Origin: Kryptolebias marmoratus | Taxonomy: Eukaryota > Chordata > Actinopteri > Cyprinodontiformes > Rivulidae | Assembly: GCF_001649575.2 (NCBI RefSeq) | Contig: NC_051431.1 | Span: forward strand, 8,257,320 to 8,321,319 | DNA: 64,000 nt | Reading direction: 5' to 3' | Part shown: positions 38,325 to 50,800 of the stretch, piece after piece | Numbering within the stretch: position 1 is the first letter of the stretch | Layout: every line of letters starts with the position of its first letter | Program-made: the position numbers and the translations under genes | The notes under the pieces: generated by a model | Seen by the model: the letters and a program-made list of their open reading frames with translations, nothing else | Told to the model about the DNA's origin: nothing | Database searches by the model: none

Positions 38325-39883
38325 CTGCAGGAACTGTGGCTGATTGAACGTCAAAGAATGAAGGGAACGAGGAAACCCATCTGTGGTGTTGCTGTGCAAT
38401 GAATGGTCTGTGTGACCTAACAGAGATAATTAGTCCAGAAATTATAAGTTTGTCGAGATTGGATGAATGTATGGAACAAAAAAATAAATAAAAGTCTGGT
38501 AAATATTTGTGAAAAACAATAGATGCAGAGTTCTTATTAAATCTTAAAAACCCAGATCACTTTTAGAATTGGATAAACAGGGAAGCCTCTGGTTCAGTGA
38601 GTTTATATTTGAAGAAAAGTTATGATTCTCTATCATTTACCACCCAGCTATTTGACCGCATTGCCATCAAAGCACCCCTGATTGCGATGTGCACCCCCTG
38701 AAGGGGTTGTCTTTGACTTTCAGAACTTTTAGAACTATATTGTTCAAATTTTGCATATAAAACACCTCTAAGTCAAAGAGCTTAACAAGCCACCCATCAC
38801 CCGGAACAGTGGGGAGAAGTCGGGAAAGCAGCTGCACCATCTATAAAAACAGATAATTGACGAACATCCAGAGGGATTTAAAAAGAATAAACAACAATAA
38901 TGTAATACACACTCAGACACAAAGACATATATACTAAATGTTGGGAAAAAAATCATTCGGCTTGGCATTAGGGTTAAGAAGAAGACTTTGCAGGTGATAT
39001 TTTTATATTTATCAGGTGATTAAATCATAAAGTTACTTCACCAACTTAAATTTAAACACTTAAAACTAACTTGAGTTAGACACAGACTACTTTATGTACA
39101 TATATGGTCCCTGCTGTCAACATTCAGAAACTCAAGTCTCAAATGAATGACAGCTTTTGAAAGAATTTTGAACACTTCTTCCACTTATTGTGTCACTTTC
39201 TCAAATTCTAACTCTTCCACACAGTCATAAATTTAGACCTTTTAGGATTAGCAAAAATCACATTAAAAGTATAAAATATCAGATGATAAATGAGATTAAA
39301 TATGCAGCAGGTATTACACATAACTGCATTAAACTGTCAAACTATCACCGCAAAATATCACCACACGCTTGAGAGGCTGCTGGCCACTACCCTGAACCGA
39401 ATGCACACAGTCACAAACAGGTGCATTATTTTGAGAGCAAAAAATGATTTTCCCGACGAGAAACCCACAGTTTTGGCAGCCGAGAGAGCAGTGTTTGTTG
39501 TGGTGAAGATACAGCAGAATCAATCTCAGCCTTCGCCTTTCCCTGGTGATGAGATCACTATCTGTCTCGCTGAAATTTGGTTTGGGATTTATGTATTCTG
39601 CACATCAATATGGCGTGTTTCAAGCTCCAAAGCAATTATTCAGCGCAAACTTTTGTAATCATGGTAGACTAGTGCTCATCTCTGCAGAACAGTGTGTTTT
39701 TTTTTTCCAAATATTCCAGGCTATAAGGAAATTCGTTAATGATGAAAATCATGATTGAGATTTTTACTTTTATGTGAGACATTAAAGTTTGAGACGTAAA
39801 AGTCAATTTTAAAAATGCTCAAAATTGAATAGCATAATGATTAAGTTGTGTCATACCTGTTGGGTTAAATGATATAACATAAC

Positions 39884-39915
39884 AACAGCAGATTAATTGT
39901 ACTTAATCTGCTGTT
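39884..39915. other. perfect hairpin, 13-bp stem and 6-nt loop
   Basis: AACAGCAGATTAA, loop TTGTAC, then TTAATCTGCTGTT: complementary over all 13 positions. It is too short and AT-rich to call a microRNA precursor. It could be a cruciform-prone site or the remnant of inverted ends. Confidence 0.7.
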
Positions 39916-42034
39916 AGTCTTTTTATTTCCTGGAATACTTTACCCCCTTTCTTAAATTTATCAAGGCACGCAAACCTTTGACACTGGTGAACATTTAAGC
40001 AACAAATGAACAACGTCTGTGTTCTGCCGGTCGTGGAAACAGTTTCACAGTGTCTGGTCCTGCATTGAAATTCCAGTCCTGTCAAAGACAGAAACGTGGA
40101 GAGGAAAGATAACAAGCTCGCTCCTAATCTCCCTAAATGTGTTTGAAGCAGGTGCTTCCTGTAAAATGGGGACAACACACCAAGATCAAAGCAAATTGCT
40201 TCATAAATTTTGTCGTCGCATTTTGCATTCAGAATGAAATGACCTAGGAGCTATTTGCCATTTGGAGAAGTTGAAAAAAAAAAAATACAAATACAGATGT
40301 GTTTGCATCTTCAATTTGATATTACCAGAAAGCCTTTTATGCTTCATTTGCAGGTTTGGGCTCATAGGAAGGCTGCATAATTCACAAGTACATGCAGTTA
40401 ATGGCTAATACTCAAGACAGCATCCGGAGACATTTACAGCATGGACAACAAAGGTTGCTCCAAAGAAATTATATAGCTTTAAAAAAGGTCAATGGATAAA
40501 TAATGTCATGTCAACTTGCTCGGCTCTAAAGCATATCAAAAGATAAGTGGCCGTGAAACAAAACTGTATGTTGTTTTCAGAGAGTAATGAAAATCTGCAG
40601 CAGCTACAAGTGCACTTTTTTCTCCTATGATGTTTTAATCAAGACTTTTCCGTCTAGACTGGATAAAACATCTTCAATCAAACAAGACAATATTCGTCTG
40701 ACCTTTTAATACTTGTTTTTATCTCATTGTTCTTGAAATACACAGACTACAAAATCTGAAGCTCATAACAGTGAAGTCATGAAAATAAAGGAATGTTTTT
40801 TATTTTCCTCCTTTTTTGTTAAAAGAAAGCACAATTCTGATTTCAAGCTCTTATTTGTTTGTTCAGGTCATTTAGGATGCCACTTTTTATAAAGTTTTCC
40901 TTTTTTTTTTTCCTGAAATCAAATAACAGACAACGGCTTTTATTCAAAACAGTCCAACGTTGTCTCATCGTTATGCAACATTGCGACGCAGCCTCGGTAA
41001 TGAGAAATAGATTTGATTTTGCACAAAAAATTACTCTTGTGTCGGGAGAAAATGCACAACATGCTGCTTTTCCACCAACAAACAAAATTAAATCAGCCCT
41101 GCCTTGCATTACACCACGACTATTTTGAAAGTAGAAACTTTTAGTGGTTGCCTTATTTATTATATATATTTTTTGAAGCAATGCATCGATGGAGGTGCTT
41201 TAAAAATTCAGATCATATCCCTGCAGACAGCATCTGAAACAGGTGACCATATGATCCTGTCTGCAGTGATTACCTGCAGCAGTAGTGATTACATTGGTTA
41301 ATCAGTTGTATAAAGAGAGGAGTGCGATATCTGCAGTGGAGTCCATTGCTTTTCCTGCTGATGGAGAGATCAACACAGCTGCTGCTTTTTACAGCTCTTG
41401 TTGCTGCTATCAGTGCTTATTTGCACCTTGTTTATGGAACTGTAAACTGAGCTGACAGGAAGGTATAGGTGTTCATCTGTCTCTATCTCTGTTTCTGACT
41501 GTATGTGTATGTATTGTACAGATATGAGCCTTTTTGTGACTATAGAATTGCAAGCTCAAAATCCTTCTATTCAGTATTTTATAAGAGACTTGGAGAAAAA
41601 TGCAGAACTCTCTGGGTTTCACAACTGAAATTATGTGTCTGCACAAAAAGAAAGCTGTTGATACAAATTCTTTTACCAGATTTTAAATAATTATAAATTT
41701 TAGTGAGATTTTATGCACATAGAGTACGTGACCCCGATTTTAACTCCAATTTTCAAAAATGAAAGGGTGTAGTCACTCTCCTTATTATTCATTTGCATAG
41801 AAAATGCAGTTTGTGACAATAGCAATAAAATCAATGACAATGACACGGTGCAATTTTGCAAAGTATGAACTTGAGACACATCTCAGTAAGCTAGGATTTC
41901 TTTTTTCTTTTTTGAGCTCTGATTTCTCAAGTAAAATAAAAAAACAACAGCAGATAAAAAAGTCAAAGAGAGGTGTACATTGTAAAGTCAAATGAAAGAA
42001 CTCTGCAGAGTTTAAATAATTTAAAAACATTGGT

Positions 42035-42290
42035 AAACATAGGCCTAGTAGTCCTTGAAGGAATGCATGTTGCCCTACGGTTTTTAATGCCAAAGTTTGA
42101 AATAAATAGAAATGTAGCCATTTGGGTGTTGCCATTGGTTATTAGTTGTGGCAGCCATCTTGAACTGCATTGGCTCCAAAAGTTAACCATTTCTTGGGGT
42201 ACATCCAGTGATTATTTACTGGAAGTTTCATTAAAATTCATCCAGCAGTTTATCAGGTATTTTGCTAACAGATAGAGTTGACATCCAATC
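42035..42290 (-). repeat. dispersed ~300-bp-monomer repeat, copy 7 (partial)
   Basis: On the plus strand it reads AGGCCTAGTAGTCCTTGAAG (the far end), TTATTAGTTGTGGCAGCCATC, TTGGCTCCAAAAGTTAACC, CATCCAGTGATTATTTACTG, CCAGCAGTTTATCAGGTAT and GCTAACAGATAGAGTTGAC. An internal part of the monomer, including the CTCAGCTACTACC motif, is deleted. Confidence 0.8.
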
Positions 42291-42879
42291 TTCTTTGTTC
42301 AACACTACTTTGTGCTTAAAAGAAAACATTGTCACAGTTTTTGTTTGTCCTTTCTGCATCTGGCTTCAGGAGTTTATAAGTGTTCAATGCATTTTACCCT
42401 GCTGAGTTACATGCAAAGCAATAATAATATGGCCTTTGTTAGTTATTACTAACCATAATCAAAATGCAGTTTATTTTTTTCTTTGAAAAATTATTCCATC
42501 CTTTACAGAGGAAAATCAGCAGTTATAGATGCATCAATAGTCCAATCACAGCTTACTTCTGCCCTATTCAAGTGTTTGAATAATTTTCAATTTCGCAATC
42601 ATCTATTAACGGGGAACAAAAGGTATGATGACTCTGAGAAAAGAAGTGGCCTCAGAAATTAGAGTGAATGTCGTTGTAATGAAACTTTTACTTGTGGTAA
42701 TTGTGATTGTGTGTGCGAATTCATTTTCTGGTCCTCTAATTCTGCCCTATTTTTCCCAGTTTTTGATTTCTAATGGGCTTGGGCCACATCTCATTTTTAC
42801 GCAGCCTACTTCCATTTCAGCCGGGTAAATGACATATGGTGGTGCAAATCACAAGGGCTTCTTAATACTGACTGCTCAA
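42291..42879. other. non-coding
   Basis: Nothing is recognised. Confidence 0.4.
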
Positions 42880-43760
42880 ACCTTGTCTGAACAAAGAGCA
42901 GCCATGGACAGCTGCCTATCACTCTGACAATTAAAGTAATTGTCTAACACAATACGCAGAGGCTATGGGATGATAGAAAAGTGTTTTTCAGAAAGTCATT
43001 ACCTCAATTGATATTGTATTTAAGAAATGGGAGTTAAAAAGAACAACAGAGGTCTAGTTGAAGCTTGGAAGATAAGGATAACCTTCTGAAAGAACAGCTT
43101 GTAGGACAAATGTAAAATATCCAACAATATATTCTTTTCACGCTTTTAAACATAGTGTATTATTTTAGCTCCAATTTATAATGGGAGAATAGAAGTACCA
43201 TCCATTTGTTGGAGCACCTTGGTCAGCTTTTAAGCTCTTTTATAACTTTTGCAGTGCCTCAGATGCTAAACAGCTAAAACATTTCACTTGGTTCATTGTC
43301 AATGTTAGAAAAGGCCAGATTTATGGTTTATAAATAGTCTGACTCCTAAAACCTTGTCCTATTAATCAGCAGACATGAGCTCCTCTAAACAGGCTCCTTG
43401 CACTCTGAAAATTAAAATAATTGATGTCCACAAATCAAGGAAAGGCTGTTGAAAATAGCAAAGTGTTTTCAGGTAGTCATTATCTCAGTTTGTAATGTAA
43501 TTAAGAAATGCCAGAGAAGATGAAATTTGGAGGAGCTTGACATCTAAAAAAAATTATAAATAAATAAAATAAAATAAAAATCCAAGAAAACTTTTTTTTT
43601 TTTAGAGAACTAATGACAGTGCTGCTTGACAGACAAATTAAAACTTCATTGGACAAAAGAAAATCTTTCAGACAGATTTAGCAGACTCTTGAGTGATGGT
43701 GCAGGCTTCATTTATGTTCAGCCACACTTTCATAGGAGAGTAATTAGATGGAATCCTTTC
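42880..43760. repeat. diverged local direct duplication of non-coding DNA
   Basis: Two blocks in the same orientation, about 42,880-43,200 and 43,340-43,760, share an ordered series of short strings: CAAACCTTGTCTGA / AAAACCTTGTCCTA, ACTCTGACAATTAAAGTAATTG / ACTCTGAAAATTAAAATAATTG, GAAAAGTGTTTTTCAGAAAGTCATTA / GCAAAGTGTTTTCAGGTAGTCATTA, TTTAAGAAATG / ATTAAGAAATG. The first block contains the inverted pair GACAATTA-AAG-TAATTGTC (42926-42944), two facing homeodomain-type cores. Preservation of the order over such divergence suggests an old, possibly regulatory, duplication. Confidence 0.6.
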
Positions 43761-46700
43761 AATAGATTCTCATCACTAAATTCATGGTCAGGGATTTGCA
43801 AATGAAGACGTCAAGGAGACTGATAGATTCTAAAACTAGTGCTGCTGATTGATAAAGTGGAACTTTTCTTGAGCTTTCATTAAAAAATCTAATCCTGCTT
43901 TTTGTCCAGGTAAATAAGATTTTTTTTAGGTAGCTACCCGAGAAAAGAGTGTACCTAAAAACAAACAACTGTGAACACAAATATGAAACTATCTTCAAAA
44001 AAAAAAAAGGCTGGAGGAAAAAATGCTTCTACTTCAGGACAACATAGCCCAAATTCCTCTGTGGACTAGCCTACTTCAAGACATGCAAATGTAAGTTTTA
44101 TTTGGCCCTCGTATTCCCCAGAATATTTTAACTCTGTGGAAGGATCTTATAACAGCAGGGTGCACAGGATGGCCCAATAATCCTTTCGGTAAAAAAATGG
44201 GTAGAATTCTTATTACAAGGCAAAAAAACTTGAAGCTTGCTGCAAAAACTGTTTATAAGCTGCTATATGGTAAATGTTACTGTATGTGATTTTATCTTTT
44301 TCCAATAAAAGTATAGAAGTGCACATTAATCTGGTTTAAATTACTAAAAGAGCATAATGCCTTCATGTTTCTTTCTAAAAAATTAGGCATTTTATTTATA
44401 CTTGTTTAGGTATTCATAACAATATATGAGGAACGTGAAAGTTTCACAATCTTTTGCATTTTTTATATGATCTTTTGCAAACCATATATTCACAGTGGGC
44501 TGTTTGGGTTGGAAACTGATATAATAACCTTTGCGACTCAACTGAGCAAACAATTGTAGCCTTGGATTGGTGGCATCACATCAAAAACACTACTTTGGGG
44601 AAACTACCTGGGACGAAGCCTGGCAGGGTACCAAATGGATGGAATGGTAACCTGTCTGTCCCTTTACGGGTCCTTTTTTGTCTCTTGCAGCTCATCTCCT
44701 TACTTTATAGGTATTAACAGACTCCGGTGCGGCGTGCTGTGCAGTGCACTGCAATATATCACTTCAGTACACCATCACTGTGTCATTTTAATAGAGAGAG
44801 GATAACTTGTATTTTTGATGGTATTGGGATTAAACCGGAAGATTTTAATACCCTATTATACTGTCATACAGCGATACAGAGCAGGCCTGCCGTACAGCAT
44901 TTTAAATGTGTTTCCCTGCAGTGTCACATTGTGAATAGTGATGAGATGTTACCCTTTTGTTCAGCTAGACGATTTGTTGAACAAATCCTCTCAAACGTAC
45001 TTTCAAAGACATCATTGCAATCAAGATGATTATGTTGTTTAATAAAAGTGTTTGTTTTGGGAGAATATTAATGGCCGTGTTTCAGTAATTGATGGATGCA
45101 TTTGCGCGTTTGAAACGCATGCACATTTTGATCCTTTTTCAGCAAACGACCCATTGTCATCAGCTGACTCCTTTGAGCTGAACAGATACGCAGTGCTAGC
45201 CATTTTCAGAGGAGTTTTGGGCTGCACTGATTATTACAACATAGCCAGCTTGTTTACCAGACACATGGAAACACTGCTTTCTATTTCTGCTGGTCTATGA
45301 CACACCAACCCCTTAGGCAACACAGAGAGGGAGTAGAGGGGGCAGAACAAACAAAGATGTTTGACTGTGATTATTCTACCTTAAGCGTTTCATTGCTTCT
45401 GTTTAGGCATCTTCTTTACACTCAGACTATCCGCAGTTATGAGGGGAAGTCCTGACATGCACAGAATCCATTTTGACAAATTGAGGCCAATAGGAAATAA
45501 AATTGCAGTGGTGGGTTTATGGCTATGACATACTGCAGTGGAACAAGTGTCTGGACTGTTAATGGTTTTTATGTCATCACGCTGAAGTCCACTCGAGCAT
45601 CCGTTCAATATTTCCCCTCTCTCTCTAACCTCAGTCCTTGCCCTTTCTGCCTCAAGGCCATTGACTGGAACCATGGTGAGTCACAAAGCTCCTCAAGACC
45701 TGTCAGATTTTTTTGGGGGGGCCATAAATTGACACCAGGACTGTGCCAAGGACAGTGAGGTGTAGGTAGCCAAGTTTTAATTGATACAAGGAGCAATGAT
45801 AAGTGGCCTTCACGGCTCATTAAGAATTTGGGAAAACTTACACTGAAACTACGCACAATTAGGGGTTCTAAACCAGTACAGCCAGTGCACAGCTTGTGTT
45901 TTTGGAGGGCAGAAGGATAACTCACTCAGAAGACAGTACTTCAGAGCCATGACTACCAGACCCACCCACTTTATACCAAGGCGTATACCATTAAACATTC
46001 AGTATGTTTCGTTTGTTTGTGTGTTTGTTTAAAGTCAGAAAGTAAAGTCTGTACAACTGTAGCCGCTCTCTGGGTGTTATTTTGTAAGCTAATTTTTTCT
46101 TCCAGCCATTTCAACAGTTACTCAACTTGTCAGCTCACATCAAAGACTCGTTTGCTCAGTTCTGTTGACAAAAACATTATTTTTATAAATACAGTCGTCT
46201 TTTTGGGCCACATTATGACCTTTTCCACACAGTAGCTGCCAGTTTCTTTACCTTCCTAATCTGTTTTTTGTCTCCGGGGTCTGTTTTTGATATAATAACC
46301 CATTTTCTGGTTATGGTGATGAACTACATTGTATTTTTGGTGCTTTTTCTCATTTAAAACTCCCAGCTGTGTTCTTCACCCACTGTGCCCTTCAGGTTTT
46401 TCCTTGGATTACAGCAGCCTGAAGCAAAAGGCCACCTTCATGCGAAACAGATGCCTTTAATAAAAAATGTGTATGATGACAAGATATGTCATTGTGAGTA
46501 TTCTCTTTCCACGTCATTGTTATTAAGCAGATTTAATTAGGCCACAGGAGGAAATGGAACAGGCATGTTTTAAAGCAGCAATAATATTATTTATTCACCT
46601 GACATTTTAGCATCATATCCGTGTTCACTGTCCTAATTTCATGACCTTTTATTATGTCAAAAAAAATCTTTTATTGAGATGTCTAGTCTCATTTGAACAT

Positions 46701-49700
46701 CCAAATCTTTTACTTGCTGGCTGGCTTATGTCTTCTTGTTTTATTATTAAAAGCTTTTCTGCCATCCTTAAAATCTTTAACTGACATCTTCTGTCTTTCT
46801 ATTGTTTTTTTTTATTTGTTATTGCAGGTGCAGCTCAGGTTTAATGTCACTTCATGGACAAAAACAAAAATTAAACCAGATTTTAGATAATGTTTTAGCC
46901 TATATTTTTTCAGAACAAGGAGGAAGCATTGTTAAAAACAACCAATAAGATTTTAGCAGTACTTCGTTGTATACCTTTACCCATAATCATCTTTCTTAGT
47001 TTGAATTCAGTTTATGATACCACATAATAACATCTTCCAAGAATGGTTTTCTTACTCCTTTTTCACACAGAACTATAGCTGGCCCTAACGAGCCTTTGCA
47101 GCTCACCATCACAGTAGGAAAGTACAGAAGTAAACTGGGGGAAGTTGATCTGCCACAGACACATCTCTGAGCCGGCAACAGGAGTATAAACAGAGCCAAA
47201 CTGGCATGTTAGTGTGAAGTGGGAGGTGAGGCATGCAGCACTCTGCTCTTACTAACAACACTCTGGTCACTGACTGCAGTTCTAGATTGCCTTGTGTGCG
47301 TAAGGACACTCTTCAAGGCTCTATTTGCCTATGTGGCTACATATTCTCGGCACCCTAAATTTACATGGAACAGCTGGATTCATCAGTCCAGGAGTTCTGC
47401 CTGGGCTGCAGTTTCTGTGCACTTCAAGGCTTTGGAATTAAAAAAGCTTCTTTGACTGCAGCCTCCCATATGAAGGGACAGAATTTTCCTCCCTATATCG
47501 CTACCAGGTTCCTTTCCATGTGGCTGACCTCCTGTTGAAAACTTCATAACCTCCTGCCTCATTATGCCTCTGAGCCACCTCACATCCGTGCACCTTCTCG
47601 CTTTCTCAGATCCTCCTGCCATCCTCCTCATAACACCCCCTGCTGCTGGAGCTACTATATTTATTAGAGCCTTGAGCTGCGCTGCCCCTCTCCTCTAAAT
47701 CTCTCTTGGCAGAACATCTGTAACAATGACACGGAACATATCTCAGAGGTAAAAGGACTGTAATGATTTTATACTGACAATATATAAACCGATTATTAAA
47801 TATTGCCCCATTTTTAATGTTACTAATGTTGGATCCATGGCTCTTTTCAAAGTGTTCTTTCTGTTTAGAGTGATCCTTCAGTTTAAAGCGAAAGCTTAGT
47901 GAGGGTAACTTGTGTGCACATGGCCCATGTGGTCCGATCATTTGGCTTTGCCTCTGGTAAGGTGAAAACCTGATCAGCGCTGACAGCTGGGTATAAGATT
48001 TATATTTTTAAAAGAGGAGGAAGAGAAGAGTATTGACTGTAGTGATGGCTCGCCTTTCTGATGTGTAGTGAAGTATTCTTTCAGCAGAAATAATACTCTG
48101 CACCCACGTTTGCTTCACATTTATCCCTCTTCTGGTAAGGAGAAAAATAATCATCTTTCCCTGACAGGGATTAGAGGACGAATAAAAGGAACGGGACTTA
48201 CACCATGTCAAAGACAACATTAAAGTGAAGTGAATAACATTGATCATCTCCTTCAGTGTAGTGCACTGTTGGAAAACTGAAGGTCTTGAAATTTATGTGG
48301 GTGTTTTTTTTTTTTTTTTGAACACATACCACCCACCTAAACATAGCTGATCATTGTATTTCCTGAAGCATTACAGGACAGAAAAAACAAAAAAACAACA
48401 ACTGCCCTTTTGACTGAAAAATGTTTTCATCCTGTCAGACTGAAAACACAGAGACCACTCTGAAACCTTTTCAAAAATGGACATTCCAGCAAATGATTAT
48501 TTAATGCTTTTCTGTGTATGCGATGTCCTCATTCTTCCTTTTATGGACACCAATTTGTTCTTCTGTTTTATTATTTAAAATCGTTTTGCTGGCGATCACA
48601 CAGCTGTCGTAAGCCAAGGTTATTTCATGGTGTTCTGTTCTTGTTTCAAGCTGCATTTGAAGCTTGTAATATTGATTTTGTGTGGCGTGTAAGATCACTG
48701 GCAGATGGCCATTTTCGTACGATTTTCTGTGGCGTTTTAACACAAATTGAGACACCATAAAAGCCTCAATTGTTTGTCATTTTATAAATTTAGATGGTTA
48801 TTTTTAAGGTTAAGTTCATTCAGAAATCTCAAGCTCAAGTTCCCCAAATCAAAGCATGGGCCATCTATAGAAGTACTTACCTGAAAGTACATACCATCTA
48901 TAAAATTACCACGCCATAATCTACATTAAAGACAAAACTGAGCTGTCACACTAGTCTGCGCAGTAATATTTATGTATTTCATACTTTCTGGACAGGATTC
49001 ACAACACCACATTAATGAATGTTAGGTTTGTTCAATTTTTTACTTTATTTTTTAATAAATCTTTTTAGAATTAGTTATAAAATTTATGTCAGATTTGCAA
49101 AGACGTCCATTCTAGGAGTTTACTTTGCTAACATGGTAACCCTTATCCCATGTCTCATTGTCAAAGTACTACCTTTTTTCAAAAAGCCTATATAAACTTT
49201 TTTTTGGATAACATCATTCAACACACGTGATGTGGAGTTGAATTGTCAAAAGGGGGCACTATCAGATTGTGTCTAATCTGATTTTTTTTTTGCGCTTTTA
49301 TTTCACACAAATTAAAGACATGTTCATCTAAACAACAGTGATGGTGTTACTTCTTAAAAGTAAAAATAAATTATTGCAATGTTTTAGTCACGTATTCAAG
49401 TATTATATAAGTATTTCAGAAAATAAAATGTATTTCACAGTTTTAGACAGATGACCTCCACAACCTAAAAGAGCTATTAGAGATCTGCAGGCTTTGTTTG
49501 CTGCTACGCTGCCAAACGAATAAACAGAGACCACTATAGTTTTTACCATCATCATAGAAATGTTGTCTGTTAAACCCCATCATAAAAAAGTAACCTCAAT
49601 TCTCTAAAAGTCAGACTCTATGAACTGCGTCGCTCACCTGTTGGTGCTCCCCAGTCAGTAGTGAAACTCAAACCCATCTCCCAAACAGCAACAATGGAAA

Positions 49701-50219
49701 CTCATTACAGAGAATAAAGCCACCAACTGCTCTGGCTGAAAACAATTTTCATTTTCTTCCTCAATGACAGACCGAAGTGGCAAACATAAATGTGATGACA
49801 TGAAAAGTCAAAATATCTGCGGGTAGCCAAACAAGTAAACAATCATCTGATGTTTAAACAAGTCGAAAATAAAATTGTTTTACATGTTATAAGCGAAGTT
49901 ATGCAATCAGTTTTCTTGCAGTTGCAAAATAAAAAAACAAGTCATATGGCTGGTTTAGAATAACAACTCTCTGTCAGATAATATAGCTTAAAATACTTTA
50001 TTCAGCCATCTAAGAGTATTTCATTTAGTTGGCACCTTTTCTTCCTGCAAATAACCATATAGATTTTTTGGTCAGTTTGTAGATAAATCTTCAAGCTTAG
50101 GGACTCTAAGAACCAAAATGAAAACTTGTCCATTGTGGAATTTGTCTCTCATCTTGAGCTTTTTTTATTCACAATGTGATGTTTGTTTGCAAAATTGAGC
50201 CAATTATAGTAAGATGTTC
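43761..50219. other. 6.5 kb of non-coding DNA
   Basis: No convincing exon or mobile element. A T-run lies at 48304-48319. Open frames up to 111 codons (for example 45605-45925, 47606-47941 on the minus strand) show no domain or codon structure. Confidence 0.45.
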
Positions 50220-50225
50220 TGCACA

Positions 50226-50800
50226 CTACTGGCTGCAACTCAAGGCCATCATTCAAAGTACTTCACTTTGATTCCAGCTGAGGATGTGTACAACATTGGA
50301 AGGAGTGCTTTTCTTTTAATAGACCTTTCATTGTATCAAAAAAAAAATAAATTCTACTACGTCTTTAAAGGTTTTCCAGTCTAAGCAGTCCAGTTATCTT
50401 TTAAAAATTAATATTAGTCAAAAACCAAAAAGTATTTGATGCATACAATTATCAGAAACAAGCAGCAAATTGACACAGTTCAAAAGCCTAATCAAGATAT
50501 TTGGTTGAATACTAAAAAAAATACATTTACTGATTATTTTATTCAGTTTTTAACTTAAAACTGTAATTCACTGAAAAGAGAAGTTCCAACTTTTTTCCAT
50601 GAATTTCAGCGTTTGCTTTAATGAAGTTAAAAGTCATTGAAGCAAGACTCAAGAGTTTAGCGGCACTCTCACAGGACATTCTTATCATCTATTCTTTCAT
50701 TTGTCCTGGACAAAGTTTGAAACCTTGAAATTTAGGGGATTATTGTCGACTGTGATAATAGACAAGATGACCCATTTGAGTTGCAGCCGGACTGCTGAAC
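50226..50800. repeat. possible short DNA transposon bounded by imperfect inverted repeats
   Basis: GGCTGCAACTCAA at about 50231-50243 is matched by its exact complement TTGAGTTGCAGCC at about 50776-50788. Partial complementarity extends inward (GGCCATC / GATGACCC). I found no target duplication and no coding content, so this could also be a chance inverted pair. Confidence 0.3.

Larger units (their letters stand above)
37481..42034. other. 4.6 kb of non-coding DNA
   Basis: No exon or known element. A (TG)n run lies at 38302-38324, a perfect 13-bp-stem hairpin at 39884-39915, and a pair of interleaved inverted repeats at 41211-41266. The longest open frame (39290-39658, 122 codons) has no recognisable content. 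Confidence 0.45.

Noticed and set aside
39884..39915. microRNA precursor
   Set aside because: A 13-bp stem is too short for a Drosha substrate and flanking sequence does not extend the pairing.
44691..44710. 20-nt segment between TGTCTCTTGCAG and GTATTA
   Set aside because: Too short and isolated; no supporting coding context.
47713..47748. 36-nt micro-exon with acceptor CTCTCTTGGCAG and donor GTAAAA
   Set aside because: Good splice signals, but no neighbouring exons of compatible phase; such pairs occur by chance in AT- and pyrimidine-rich DNA.
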